This document shows positions 23,691 to 33,381 of a stretch of 64,000 nt of DNA, one piece after another. The stretch is taken from positions 1 through 64,000 of the forward strand of contig VAFL01000012.1 of NCBI GenBank assembly GCA_005768755.1, in the 5' to 3' direction. The position numbers and the translations under genes were made by a program. This DNA is from Paracoccus denitrificans. GTDB lineage: Bacteria; Pseudomonadota; Alphaproteobacteria; Rhodobacterales; Rhodobacteraceae. The notes beneath the pieces were generated by a model. That model saw only the letters and a list, made by a program, of their open reading frames with translations, did no database searches and was not told the origin of the DNA. Position 1 is the first letter of the stretch. Each line of letters begins with the position of its first letter.

Positions 23691-25100
23691 ATGACTGAAC
23701 ATGACCCGATCACCGGCGCCGATCTGAAGCAGTGGGGCCATCGCCCCCGAAAACAATATCCGGCACTTCTTGAACGTGCCAATGCGTTGCAGGCGCAGGG
23801 GCTGGCGCCTGCTGCGATCCGCGCAGTGCTGGAAAGCGAAACTCCTTCCCGGGAGGAACCCGAATATCTGGGCCTGCGCGCGCCGGGCGCATTGCGCTTT
23901 CACGAAAACATCGACGCCGCCGGTGCGGATGAGGAACGAAACCTTGCCGCTGTCCGCGCATCGATGGTCGAACTGATGCGCACGCCGACGATCGAAGCCG
24001 GCGCGATCATGCCGGATGCGTGCCCGGCCGGGCCGGTCGGTACGATCCCGGTGGGCGGTGTGGCGGCGGCGCGCAATGCGATCCATCCGGGCATGCATTC
24101 GGCCGATATCTGCTGTTCGGTCATGATCTCGGATCTGGGTCATGCCGATCCGAAATCGGTGCTGGACGCCGCACATGCCGCGACCCATTTCGGACCTGGC
24201 AGCCGGCTGCCTGATCCGCGCTTCACCCTTCCGCCTGAACTGGATCAGGCATTTCGCGCCAATCCCTTCCTGAACCAGCCAAAGCTGTTGCAGATGGCCG
24301 CTTCTCATCTGGGCACACAGGGCGATGGGAACCATTTTCTGTTTGTCGGGCGTTCACGCAAGACCGGACGCACGGCCATGGTCACACATCACGGATCACG
24401 CGGTCCGGGGGCGCTTCTTTACAAGGCCGGTATGGCAGCGGCGGATCGCTTTCGCCGCGCGCTTTCGCCTGCGACACCGAAGCAGAACGCCTGGATTCCC
24501 GCCGACACGCCCGAAGGCCACGACTATTGGGAAGCGCTGCAACTGATCCGCGACTGGACCCGGACCAATCACGCGGCCATCCATGATGCCGCCGCCCAGG
24601 GCGCGCGCGCCAACGTCACCGAGCGTTTCTGGAACGAGCATAATTTCGTGTTCAGGCGCGGTGATCTGTTTCTTCACGGAAAAGGCGCCACACCTGCCTG
24701 GGACGGTTATGCGCAGGATGCCTCTGGGTTGACGCTGATCCCGCTGAACATGGCAGAGCCGGTTCTGATCGTGCGCGGGCGCGACGCGGATCACGCGCTA
24801 GGCTTCAGCCCGCATGGGGCGGGGCGCAACTTCTCGCGCAGCGAACACAAGCGCCGCGCCGGTGCCGTCACGCCCGAGGCGATGATGAAGGCGGAAACCG
24901 AAGGGCTGGACATCCGGTTTTTCGCGGGCGGCATCGACGCGTCGGAACTGCCTTCGGCCTACAAGACCGCGTCCAGCGTGGTCGAACAGATCGGCACTTA
25001 CGGATTGGCCGATATCGAGGATTACATTGATCCGTACGGATGCATCATGGCCGGTGACGTGCCGCCTTTCTGGAAGGCCCGAACCAAGGGGCGGAAGTAA
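23691..25100 (+). CDS. rtcB: RtcB-family RNA ligase (divergent)
   Basis: 469 aa from the ATG at 23691. RtcB joins 2',3'-cyclic-phosphate or 3'-phosphate RNA ends to 5'-OH ends using GTP and Mn2+. Matches to the family are the metal site SADICCSV (usual DxGCG), LGTQGDGNHFLF, VTHHGSRGPG, WNEHNFVF, and the guanylated histidine in SPHGAGRNFSRSEH. Two usual motifs are altered: the PDVHxG stretch reads PDACPAG, and HRKGAT reads HGKGAT. It may therefore be a divergent paralogue with changed metal or RNA binding. It is the last gene after rsr and the Y RNAs. No rtcA is present in the window. Confidence 0.92.
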   Translation: MTEHDPITGADLKQWGHRPRKQYPALLERANALQAQGLAPAAIRAVLESETPSREEPEYLGLRAPGALRFHENIDAAGADEERNLAAVRASMVELMRTPTIEAGAIMPDACPAGPVGTIPVGGVAAARNAIHPGMHSADICCSVMISDLGHADPKSVLDAAHAATHFGPGSRLPDPRFTLPPELDQAFRANPFLNQPKLLQMAASHLGTQGDGNHFLFVGRSRKTGRTAMVTHHGSRGPGALLYKAGMAAADRFRRALSPATPKQNAWIPADTPEGHDYWEALQLIRDWTRTNHAAIHDAAAQGARANVTERFWNEHNFVFRRGDLFLHGKGATPAWDGYAQDASGLTLIPLNMAEPVLIVRGRDADHALGFSPHGAGRNFSRSEHKRRAGAVTPEAMMKAETEGLDIRFFAGGIDASELPSAYKTASSVVEQIGTYGLADIEDYIDPYGCIMAGDVPPFWKARTKGRK

Positions 25101-25109
25101 CTAACATGA

Positions 25110-25137
25110 GGCAGCGGCGGAAGTGTCGCTGCCGCTG
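25110..25137 (+). terminator. weak hairpin after rtcB
   Basis: GGCAGCG (25110-25116) can pair with CGCTGCC (25127-25133), or CAGCGGC (25112-25118) with GCCGCTG (25131-25137). No T run follows. It lies in the 170-base gap between rtcB and the convergent glycosyltransferase gene, where no other feature is seen. Confidence 0.35.
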
Positions 25138-25270
25138 ACATCGCGCATGACGTGTTCCAAGGCCTCATGGCTGCGACGGCCGCACCCTGTCGCCCCTTGC
25201 TGTCGATGCCGGAACATGGTTGCGGCCCGCATGCAGGCATACCCACATCTTCCAGTTCCGGCAGCGCAGC

Positions 25271-26896
25271 CTATTCCGGATTCAGGATCAGGGATATGAT
25301 CTCCGTCAGCCGGGCGGGGGGTAAGGCCGTCGGCTCGATCTCGAATCGTGCCATCCGCCCGACGATGGAGCGCGGCTTGACGAACGCCTCGACTGCCGCC
25401 GCGTAGTGCCTGCCCGTCGCGTAATCGTCGAACAGGACAGTCACGGGCCGCTCAATCCGAAACAACGCGTTCAGGAAGCATCCCACGCGAAAACGCCCGT
25501 CTATCAGGATCAGGTCGGGATGGCGGAACCAGTCCATATCCCACACCTGCATCGGATAATTGGGAAACTTGCGCCAACTCTGTTCATTTGCCGGACGACC
25601 CCATTTCTTGGTCGGACCGATATCTGCCGTATGTATCCGCACCGGCGCGTCTGGATAGTCGCGCTGAAGGACGGCGCGCATGTTGTCGGCCCATGCCGCA
25701 TCGCTTTCGACCGACATGACAAGCGCGTGCTCTTGTTGCGCTGCCAGCAGTGTCGAGCCACCAGAGCCATATTCCAGGATCACGTCATGCTGCGCATACT
25801 CGCGTTCAAGAAGTGCCTGCTCGGCATCAGGCAAAGTGACGCCCGGCACGAAAAGCGCGGGTGCGGCGTCCACGGCGTCATCGCTTGCCATGGGGTCTGC
25901 GACCGGCTCCAACGCATCACGCTCGTTCATCGCCGCGATCCTTTCTGCAGTCAGTTTCTGTCCCCGTTCGTGGGCAATGCGCACGTCATCAATCGCCAGA
26001 AGCCTGTTCAACTCGGCCATGCTGGAAGTTTCGTGACGCAGGATCGAGCGATCATCGCAATCATTCAGATTGTGGTTCTGAAAGAAGCGTTCCGTATGGC
26101 GGACGCCGACGGTCTTGCGCTTGCCCCGGAAACCCCTGCCCCGGTATCTTTTCAAACCGAACAGCTGGCCTGTACGCACAGAGTAATGATTGATTTGCGC
26201 GATCTCCCAGGACAGATCCGCAGGCGGCACCTTGGCGTTGCCGGGTGCGGTCACACCGCCCAGCCAGTTTTTGGTGACTTTATCCGTCCCGTCTATCGGC
26301 TGACCGGCCGGGGTGATGAAATCAGCATTGGTGAAACCCGCGCCTCGGGTCAGGGCTGGCCGATGTGGCGCCAGATGCGCCAGTTTCGTGCGCCCATCGC
26401 CATGCCTGTAGAAGGTCTTGAGCTGCCAGTTCAGCGGATTGTCAAGCGAAGCAGCACCCGTAAAGCCGTCTGACACGAAGCGCCACGGGCCGGCACCATC
26501 GTTGCCACCATCGCCGAAAAGCCGCCACGGAATGATCATTCCGCTAGCGTCATCTACCGCCGCGATCAGATCGCCCAGCTTCCCGTCTCCTGTGTGGATA
26601 TTCAGAAACTCATCCGCATCAAGCCAGATCACCCAATCGCCATCCTCGATCAGGCCGCTGGCATTTGCGGCCAGGGCCGCTTTGCCCTGCGGCGATTGAT
26701 TGGGTCCGACGGAATGGTGAATGTGATGCAACTCGCCCGCCGCCTGCAGGGCATCAAGCAATTCGGTTGTGCCGTCATCGCTGTCATTGGAAACAATAAT
26801 GATTGTGTCGAAACCGATAGACCGGTGATACGCGATCCATTCAAGCAAAAAAGGCGCTTCATTCTTGACCGCGGTGAACAGGATTTTCTTTGGCAT
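25271..26896 (-). CDS. glycosyltransferase (GT2/GT92-like) fused to a methyltransferase-like domain
   Basis: 541 aa in two parts. Residues 1 to about 300 are a GT-A glycosyltransferase of the Glyco_tranf_2_4/GT92 kind: ILFTAVKNEAPFLLEWIAYH at the N-terminus, then the metal motif WLDADEFLNI near residue 92. Residues from about 345 look like a SAM-methyltransferase fold: EYGSGGSTLLAAQQEHALVM, then the acidic VESDAAWADNM, and LILIDGRFRVGCFL. The linker is acidic and Ala-rich. Likely cytoplasmic and acting on a surface glycan. A second glycosyltransferase lies 30 bases upstream in the same direction, so the pair is probably one unit. Donor and acceptor unknown. Confidence 0.75.
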   Translation of the reverse strand: MPKKILFTAVKNEAPFLLEWIAYHRSIGFDTIIIVSNDSDDGTTELLDALQAAGELHHIHHSVGPNQSPQGKAALAANASGLIEDGDWVIWLDADEFLNIHTGDGKLGDLIAAVDDASGMIIPWRLFGDGGNDGAGPWRFVSDGFTGAASLDNPLNWQLKTFYRHGDGRTKLAHLAPHRPALTRGAGFTNADFITPAGQPIDGTDKVTKNWLGGVTAPGNAKVPPADLSWEIAQINHYSVRTGQLFGLKRYRGRGFRGKRKTVGVRHTERFFQNHNLNDCDDRSILRHETSSMAELNRLLAIDDVRIAHERGQKLTAERIAAMNERDALEPVADPMASDDAVDAAPALFVPGVTLPDAEQALLEREYAQHDVILEYGSGGSTLLAAQQEHALVMSVESDAAWADNMRAVLQRDYPDAPVRIHTADIGPTKKWGRPANEQSWRKFPNYPMQVWDMDWFRHPDLILIDGRFRVGCFLNALFRIERPVTVLFDDYATGRHYAAAVEAFVKPRSIVGRMARFEIEPTALPPARLTEIISLILNPE

Positions 26897-26926
26897 CTCG
26901 TGTCGTCACCAACCTCGTAGCATCGT

Positions 26927-27805
26927 TCAAAGCCAGGGCGCGCCTTCCGCAAACAGTCCGGGGAACTGGCGGCGCAAATCCTCATCCCGCCGCCAATCCT
27001 CGACCGGTTCCCAGTTCCGGCCCGGCTCTACCCGGGAATCGTTGACCGCGTGGACGCTGCGCAAGAACATGGGCGCACCTTCGACCAGCTTGCAACCCAG
27101 CTTTCGCGGCGTCTTGCGATGCGCAATCGCAAGCACATTGCGCCCTGTGGATGAGCTGATCATTGTCATCCCCAGATTTATGTAGGGATAGCGATGCCGG
27201 TAGACGGCGATGCCATCTTCCGCCGCGTCGTCACGCAGCGACAGTCCGTATCCATTCGCGAACGATATGAAATAGGGCAGCGGCAGCAGATCCTCGGGCG
27301 GTTCTTCGTCCAACAGGGTGAGTTCCGCCCTGAGATCGGCAACGAAATTCGCGGCAAGCCCGTCATCGTCATCCAGAACGACCTGCACGACATTCTGCTT
27401 GCCGAATGTCCGCTCCATGAACATCCGAAGCGGTCGGCGCGCCGGGCCGGGGCGGGCTGGCACAATGGAAAAACGACTTTCATCGCCGTAAGCGCCCATG
27501 CAGACATTGCGCAGCATCTCCAGCGCCCAATCGGGCAACTGATTGCTGGTCAGAATGAAGTGATGAAAATCCTGGTCGGTCTGTGCGGTCAACGACGGCA
27601 GAGTGATGGCGCAGAACAGTTCCATCCGGCGGTTCAGCCGATCGGGTTCGAACAGCAGGGCCGCGTCCCGCGATGCCTCGCCCTTCCAGCCGGACTCGCC
27701 CAGAAAGGAAAAGCGGGTGATGATCAGGATCGGCGTGGCATCAAACCGCTGCTGCTGCGCCTCATCGCCATCACGGTCGTCCTGACCGGCATCCTCGTCA
27801 CTCAT
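26927..27805 (-). CDS. putative rhamnosyltransferase-type glycosyltransferase (PF11316-like)
   Basis: 292 aa from the ATG at 27805, preceded by a G-rich Shine-Dalgarno-like stretch; a TTG lies 18 bases further up. The region ILIITRFSFLGESGWKGEAS, then LNRRMELFCAITLPSLTAQT and DFHHFILTSNQLP, matches the putative rhamnosyl transferase family. A DDDD-type metal motif follows (VQVVLDDDDGLAANFVADL near residue 150). A fixed donor sugar cannot be given. It lies 30 bases upstream of the GT-methyltransferase fusion and is probably co-transcribed with it. Confidence 0.7.
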   Translation of the reverse strand: MSDEDAGQDDRDGDEAQQQRFDATPILIITRFSFLGESGWKGEASRDAALLFEPDRLNRRMELFCAITLPSLTAQTDQDFHHFILTSNQLPDWALEMLRNVCMGAYGDESRFSIVPARPGPARRPLRMFMERTFGKQNVVQVVLDDDDGLAANFVADLRAELTLLDEEPPEDLLPLPYFISFANGYGLSLRDDAAEDGIAVYRHRYPYINLGMTMISSSTGRNVLAIAHRKTPRKLGCKLVEGAPMFLRSVHAVNDSRVEPGRNWEPVEDWRRDEDLRRQFPGLFAEGAPWL

Positions 27806-27909
27806 CCCCGTCCCACTCTGCAAGACCCTTTATCGTCCGGGCGCCAATCTAGCGCCTAACGACGGGCTTGCACAGGGTCGGCCACCAGATTGCTGAACCG
27901 GCGGCATTC

Positions 27910-27937
27910 GGGCGGGTACGATGGATCGTACCCGCCC
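27910..27937. terminator. long perfect hairpin after the lactate permease gene
   Basis: GGGCGGGTACGAT (27910-27922) is followed after two bases by its exact complement ATCGTACCCGCCC (27925-27937), a 13-bp inverted repeat. It begins 19 bases past the lldP stop. No T run follows on the minus strand. Terminator or mRNA-stabilising hairpin is the likely role. Confidence 0.5.
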
Positions 27938-27956
27938 CTTCTGTCAGCTGGTGCGA

Positions 27957-29726
27957 TCAGGCAGTTGCTGCCACTGACGCGCGACCCTGGTTGCGCGACA
28001 TGACAAACAGCACGGCCGCAGCCCAGATCACCGCCGCAATCCACCACATGCTGAACCCACCAGCCAGCAGCGCAAGGCCGATCAGCCCACCCTGGACAAC
28101 GTAATAACCCATGGGAATCAGTGTCTTTCGGATCAGCGCCCCTTCCCGGTCGGTCAGCCCGACCGTGGCCGAGGCAGCAACGACATTATGCACGCAGATC
28201 ATGTTGCCCGCCGCACCTCCGATAGCCTGAAGCGCAACAACCGTGCCGGCACCCGCCGCGCCCAGACCGATCTGCTGCGCGGTCGAAAACTGGAACAGAG
28301 AGAACATCATGTTGCTGATCGTGTTCGAACCGGCGACAAAGGCCCCCATCGCCCCGATCAGCGGCGCGAACATCGGCCAGGCGCTGCCCACCGCTGCCGA
28401 CACGCCCTCGGCCAGAACGATAGGCATCGACGCCAGGCTGTCAGAGGCCGAGTTCAGAAATACCTGCACCATTGGCACCGCCAGCAGCAGTGCCGGGGCC
28501 GCGGCGACCATGGTCGTGCCCGAGGATTTCAGCGCCCGCGCGAAGTCGCCCCCCTTCATGCCATGCAGGAAATAGGTGAAGATCGCCGCAAGGATCAGCA
28601 CCGTTCCCGGCAGATACAGCACCGAGGTCTTGGAATTGATCCCTGATCCGAACAGGTCATTGAAGATGATCGCCGTTTCCGGTGCATTCAACCAGGCTTT
28701 GACCGGCGCAATCGTGCGGGTCAGAACCAGCAGAGCGACGACGAAAATATACGGCGCCCATGCCTTCAGCAGCCCCATCAGCGGCTGGCCTTCGCGGTGA
28801 TCCTGATGATCGTCCAGCTTGCCAGCCCAATCCGGCTCCCATTGGTTGCGCGGCGGGAAATCAAAGGTATCTGCTGGCGTCAGGAACCCGCGCCTTGCTG
28901 CGGGCACGACGATCAGAAGCCCGATGATCCCGCCCAGAAGCGACGGGAATTCCGGTCCCATCGTGGCGGCGATGATGAAGTACGGGATGGTGAAGGCGAG
29001 GCCCGCAAAAAGGGCGAACTTCCACGCCCGGAATCCTTCCGCAAACGACCGGCTCGCCCCGAAGAAGCGCGTCATCATCCCGATCATGATCAGCGGGATA
29101 AGGAAGCCGACCAGCCCGTGGATCATGGCCACTTTGACCGCAATCTCGAACAGGTATTGGGTATAGGGCATGGGGGCGATGGCCGTTTCCACGACTGCCT
29201 GCCCGGAAAGGCCGGTATTGACGCCGACCAGGATCGGCGTGCCGACAGCACCGAATGACACCGGCGTCGACTGTATGATCAGCGACACCATGACCGCTGC
29301 CATGGCCGGGAAGCCGATGGCGACCAGCAGGGGCGCAGCAATGGCCGCAGGCGTGCCGAAGCCCGATGCCCCTTCGATCAGAGAGCCGAACATCCACGCG
29401 ATAATGATGGCCTGCACGCGACGATCCGGCGAAATGTCCATGAAACCGCGCCGGATCGAGCGGATGCCACCGCTTTCTTCCAGCGTATACAGCATGAGGA
29501 TTGCGCCGAAGACGATGTATAACAGGCTGATCGCGGTAATCGCGCCGTTCACCGTGGCGCCCATCACCTTGTTCAGTTCGGTCCCCCAGACGGCCAACGC
29601 GGTGATCACCGTCACGATATAAGCCACGAACATGGAAAGCTTGGCTGATCGGCCCATGATCACCAGTAGAATGAAGACTGTGGCGATGGGCAACAAAGCC
29701 AGAATGAATATCAGAAATCCGCCCAA
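27957..29726 (-). CDS. lldP: L-lactate permease
   Basis: 589 aa, about 13-14 membrane segments, LctP family. It imports lactate (and probably glycolate) with protons. Family sequence is visible: AWMFGSLIEGASGFGTPAAI near residue 112, VSFGAVGTPILVGVNTGL near 155, and the C-terminal AGSNTISNMMFSLFQFSTAQ. The start is a TTG with GGAGG 7 bases upstream, which fixes it. dld lies 67 bases upstream in the same direction, forming a lactate uptake-oxidation pair. Confidence 0.95.
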   Translation of the reverse strand: MGGFLIFILALLPIATVFILLVIMGRSAKLSMFVAYIVTVITALAVWGTELNKVMGATVNGAITAISLLYIVFGAILMLYTLEESGGIRSIRRGFMDISPDRRVQAIIIAWMFGSLIEGASGFGTPAAIAAPLLVAIGFPAMAAVMVSLIIQSTPVSFGAVGTPILVGVNTGLSGQAVVETAIAPMPYTQYLFEIAVKVAMIHGLVGFLIPLIMIGMMTRFFGASRSFAEGFRAWKFALFAGLAFTIPYFIIAATMGPEFPSLLGGIIGLLIVVPAARRGFLTPADTFDFPPRNQWEPDWAGKLDDHQDHREGQPLMGLLKAWAPYIFVVALLVLTRTIAPVKAWLNAPETAIIFNDLFGSGINSKTSVLYLPGTVLILAAIFTYFLHGMKGGDFARALKSSGTTMVAAAPALLLAVPMVQVFLNSASDSLASMPIVLAEGVSAAVGSAWPMFAPLIGAMGAFVAGSNTISNMMFSLFQFSTAQQIGLGAAGAGTVVALQAIGGAAGNMICVHNVVAASATVGLTDREGALIRKTLIPMGYYVVQGGLIGLALLAGGFSMWWIAAVIWAAAVLFVMSRNQGRASVAATA

Positions 29727-29793
29727 TTGTGTTCCTCCCTTGTTGGGGCCGGCGAGACCCCAGAAATCACATCTGCGATCCGGATCACCCGGA

Positions 29794-31497
29794 TCACTGC
29801 CAATTCGCGCGTTTCGATGTCTGCCCTATACCCGGATTCAGCGTATTGGTCGGGTCTATGTCGCGATAGAACTCGGCCAGCTCGGGTTTGGCGTGGTAAA
29901 GATGGCCGACATTGTGTTCGGCCGGATATTCGGCGCCGCGTTCGTCCAGCAGTCGCCACATTTCATGTTCGACATTCAGGCAATCGTGGCCTTTCCTGAC
30001 CACATAGTCCTGATGAAAGACGTAGCAGAAGAAATGCCCATAATAGAGCTTCTTGTCGATCTTGGCCTCGATCTCTGGGGGCAGGACCTCGACCCAGTCG
30101 CGGTCGTTCCGGCGCAGCGCAATATCCAGCGCGACGATATCCTCGACCTCGCGCGAATGGATGGCGCGGTACCTTACGGCCGCACCGGCCACGGCGAAGC
30201 GGTGCAGAAAGGCTGCCTTGCCTTCATCGGGTGTGCATTCGAACATGTCGCCCGCAGTCGATGGGAATATGCGACCCAGATATGACCGGGCTTCGGCAAT
30301 ACCCGCGCCGCCCATGCGCAGCAGCAGGTGATGTTCGTAATCGTCGCGGAACCGGTTCATCCGCTTGGGCAGGTGCTGCGGAGCAAGCCGCGTGATCCCC
30401 TGCGCCACCCGGTCCGAGATCGTGCCGCCCAGCCCGACGCGTTCGGTCAGCGCATCCATCCGGGACTTCGACGCAAACAACGCAGGCATCCTGTCAGTGC
30501 CCATCCGCTTGATGAACAGGAAGGTGTCCTTGCCGTATTTCGCCGCCACGTCGTAAGCTTCGCGATGAATATATTCCCCTGCGATTGGCAGGTTGTCGAA
30601 TTCCGTCAGGATGTGGCGCCGGATTTCAGTCAGTTCCCCCGGATCGTTGGTGCCGATGTAAAACACCGATGTTTCCGTCTCGGCCGGGAACGTGTCCAGC
30701 CGGACGGCAAAGACCGCCAGCTTGCCGGCGCAACCGGCACTTTCATGCAGACGGCGCGGATCGGCATTGAAGCGCGCCGGGGTATCGGCGTGAACATTGC
30801 GGACATGGGTCGCATATTCGCGGTCCGATGCCCAGGCGTCCGTCGGCGCAGGCATGGGCAGATCGCCGGCTTCCAGCCGTGTCAGGATTTCCTCGGGTGT
30901 GTCGCCCAGGTCCAGTCCAAGGTGATTGACCAATGCGACCGACCCATCGGCCCGCACCTCGGCATAAAGCGTCAACTCGGTATAGGCCGGGCCGCGATGG
31001 ATCAGCGCGCCGCCCGAGTTGTTGCAGACCCCTCCCAGGACCGAGGCGCCGATGCAGGACGAGCCGATAACGGAGTGCGGTTCCCGCCCCAGCGGACGCA
31101 GGCGTTTTTCCAATGCGTCCAGCGTCGCGCCGGGCAGGCAGACGACCTGCTCGCCCGCACCCAGCAGATGGGCGCCGGCCAGCCGCATCACACTGATCAG
31201 CACGATCTCGCGGTCGTAATCGTCGCCCCATGGAGTTGATCCCCCGGTCAGCCCGGTATTCGCCGCCTGAAGGATCACCGCGCGATCCGCCGCAACGGCG
31301 GCGTTCAGGACGCGCCACATCTCGATCAGCGATCCGGGGCGGACGACTGCCGCAACCGATCCGCTGCCATAGCGAAACCCGCGCGTGAAGCGCCGTGTTT
31401 CGCGGGGGGAGGTCAGGACATTGGCGGAACCGGAAATCTCGCGCAGCGCGACCAGAAGTGCTTCGCGTGACGTGGGTATCGTTGTGCCGTCGCCCAT
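29794..31497 (-). CDS. dld: quinone-dependent D-lactate dehydrogenase
   Basis: 567 aa, close to E. coli Dld (571). A peripheral membrane flavoprotein that oxidises D-lactate to pyruvate and passes electrons to quinone. The FAD-binding PCMH region contains LQAANTGLTGGSTPWGDDYD near residue 105 and IGSSCIGASVLGGVCNNSGG near 145, nearly as in E. coli. The C-terminal half has the Dld membrane-binding domain with FFCYVFHQDYV and the end HNVGHLY. GGAGG lies close before the ATG. It is transcribed with lldP. The 180 bases upstream (31498-31677) hold a hairpin belonging to the next gene and presumably the dld promoter. Confidence 0.95.
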   Translation of the reverse strand: MGDGTTIPTSREALLVALREISGSANVLTSPRETRRFTRGFRYGSGSVAAVVRPGSLIEMWRVLNAAVAADRAVILQAANTGLTGGSTPWGDDYDREIVLISVMRLAGAHLLGAGEQVVCLPGATLDALEKRLRPLGREPHSVIGSSCIGASVLGGVCNNSGGALIHRGPAYTELTLYAEVRADGSVALVNHLGLDLGDTPEEILTRLEAGDLPMPAPTDAWASDREYATHVRNVHADTPARFNADPRRLHESAGCAGKLAVFAVRLDTFPAETETSVFYIGTNDPGELTEIRRHILTEFDNLPIAGEYIHREAYDVAAKYGKDTFLFIKRMGTDRMPALFASKSRMDALTERVGLGGTISDRVAQGITRLAPQHLPKRMNRFRDDYEHHLLLRMGGAGIAEARSYLGRIFPSTAGDMFECTPDEGKAAFLHRFAVAGAAVRYRAIHSREVEDIVALDIALRRNDRDWVEVLPPEIEAKIDKKLYYGHFFCYVFHQDYVVRKGHDCLNVEHEMWRLLDERGAEYPAEHNVGHLYHAKPELAEFYRDIDPTNTLNPGIGQTSKRANWQ

Positions 31498-31645
31498 CGC
31501 CCCTCCGCCCGGCCAAACAGATCACATCAAGTTGACGGTAAGTCAGCAGGACCAATTCCGCCAGCGCGAATCTTCTGCAAGGCCGCGACAGGGGAAAACC
31601 GCCGACGCAGCGCCGACAGTGTGACAGCCGTGCCGAGTTGAGCGT

Positions 31646-31672
31646 GGGGCCGGCCCCTTTCGGGCCAGCCCC
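31646..31672 (-). terminator. hairpin after the secreted Sel1-repeat gene
   Basis: GGGGCcGGCCC (31646-31656) pairs with GGGCCaGCCCC (31662-31672) around a 5-base loop, with one mismatch. It lies just past the stop of the gene ending at 31678. No T run. Confidence 0.5.
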
Positions 31673-31677
31673 TGCGG

Positions 31678-33381
31678 TTATTGCGCCGCAAAGCGCGAGG
31701 CGAGCTGCATCCCCGTCCAGTCGTCCATCGCCAGATCGGCCGCCGCATCGCGCGCCGCGATCCAGTCCGCGTCATCGCCGAAACGGGCATCCAGACGCGA
31801 GATCAGCGAAATCGCCTGCCCGTCGCCCGCCGCTGCGGCCGATCCCGCCAATCGGCGTGCCAACACGTAGCTGCGGGGAACCCCTTTCCCTTCAGCATAG
31901 GCCAACGCGGCATTGCGCAGCGCGGGCACCGTGGCAAAGCTTTCGTCAGGAATTTGCGTATCGGCTGCGGGTTGTGCCGCCAGCAGGTCCGACGTCGCCA
32001 GTCGACCTTCGATGCGATCAAGCGTTGCCGGCGCAAGGCTGGCGCCAAGTTCTGCGGCTTTTTGCGCATGCGCGTAAGCGCCTGGCAGATCGGTCGCAGC
32101 ACTCAGGCGGGCTACGGTCATCATCGCCTCGGCATTGTCCTCCAGCGGTGACAGCAATTCGATGGCGCGGCGGGAATTTTGCGGAACGCCGCGACCATCT
32201 GCCAGCGCAAGCCCCGTGGCCAGCGGATCATCCCCGCCATCCGGGGCCGCGATCAACGCAACCGGGGGTGTGGGCAGCGCATTGGTAAATACCGGCTTGA
32301 ACACGGCCAATGCATCTTCCGGGCTCTCCCATCCCGCGGTTTCGAATGCGATCGGCTGTTCGGGGCGCAGTTCGACCGTAACGATGCCCGGCTGTTCGAC
32401 GAACTGTGTCAGCGTATCTGCAAGCGCCTCCTGCACGGTGCGCAGCTCTGACCCCGGCTCGGCGGTGACGATTTCCTGCATCGATTCCGGGCTGACCATT
32501 GCGGGCGGGATAAGCGGCTGCATGCGCTCCCATACGCCAAGATTCTCGACGCTCAGATGCGCGGAACGAAGCACACCGCGGAACCCCGGCTCTGGCGGCT
32601 GAACTGCATCCGGGTAGACGGGGTTGCCGTTCTGATCAAAGGTCGGCTCCTGATAGTCGTAGGCATCGCTTTCTTCCATCAGCTCTTCCAATGCGGTCGG
32701 CATCGAGAAGGTGAACATGTCGAAATCCGCATTACCCGAAATCGTTGCGATGCCGGGGCTGCGCGCTTCGATGTCAAAGCTGGCGGCGCCCGATCCGGTG
32801 ATCTGGCGCATGTCAATTACCAGCGTTTCAACCGGGATGGTATTGCCGCCCGTCACCATGCCGATCATCGCGGCATTCGGACCAAAGCAATTGTTCGCTA
32901 TGTTGAGGTCGCTCAGCTCGATCCGCGAACGCATGTCCTCTGATCCCCAGAAACTGAGGCCGGACAGGTCCATCTTGCCAAGGGTGACTTCGCAATTCGT
33001 ATATTTGCCAAGCCCCTTCAGGCGCAGATCGCGCATCACCATCACACCACGTTCGCCATCGGCTTCCAGCGTGCCATAGCTGACATCCGCCACGATCCGC
33101 GCATATCCGACCGCGATACGTGTCAGGCTTGCCATCACGCCCGCCGTCGAAATGCTGTTATCCTCGGTCCCGGCCGCAGAACTTGCGCCTGCACTGCCCA
33201 GGATGACCGCGCCGACAAGAAGCAACGGCGCAAATCCAATCATGTTTATCATTGCCATTTGCGCGATGGGCAAGGCAGGATCAGAAGGGGTGTAGTCAGG
33301 GTACGCCTGGGCATGCGCAGTGCTTGCCATCGCCAGCGACAAGGCAGTGCCCGAAGCAATTCCGCGTGTGATCGAACTCAT
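31678..33381 (-). CDS. secreted protein with C-terminal Sel1-like repeats, function unknown
   Basis: 567 aa. A signal peptide (SGTALSLAMASTAHA, cleavage before QA) is followed by a possible membrane segment near residue 48 (MIGFAPLLLVGAVILGSAGA). The middle part is beta-rich (VMVMRDLRLKGLGKYTNCEV, IELSDLNIANNCFG) and resembles the repeated AsmA-like strands of envelope proteins. The end carries Sel1/TPR-like units (LATGLALADGRGVPQNSRRA, AAELGASLAPATLDRIEGRL, AYAEGKGVPRSYVLARRLAG). GAGGAG precedes the ATG. It stands alone, divergent from the DUF4123 gene. I recognise no named family. Confidence 0.65.
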   Translation of the reverse strand: MSSITRGIASGTALSLAMASTAHAQAYPDYTPSDPALPIAQMAMINMIGFAPLLLVGAVILGSAGASSAAGTEDNSISTAGVMASLTRIAVGYARIVADVSYGTLEADGERGVMVMRDLRLKGLGKYTNCEVTLGKMDLSGLSFWGSEDMRSRIELSDLNIANNCFGPNAAMIGMVTGGNTIPVETLVIDMRQITGSGAASFDIEARSPGIATISGNADFDMFTFSMPTALEELMEESDAYDYQEPTFDQNGNPVYPDAVQPPEPGFRGVLRSAHLSVENLGVWERMQPLIPPAMVSPESMQEIVTAEPGSELRTVQEALADTLTQFVEQPGIVTVELRPEQPIAFETAGWESPEDALAVFKPVFTNALPTPPVALIAAPDGGDDPLATGLALADGRGVPQNSRRAIELLSPLEDNAEAMMTVARLSAATDLPGAYAHAQKAAELGASLAPATLDRIEGRLATSDLLAAQPAADTQIPDESFATVPALRNAALAYAEGKGVPRSYVLARRLAGSAAAAGDGQAISLISRLDARFGDDADWIAARDAAADLAMDDWTGMQLASRFAAQ

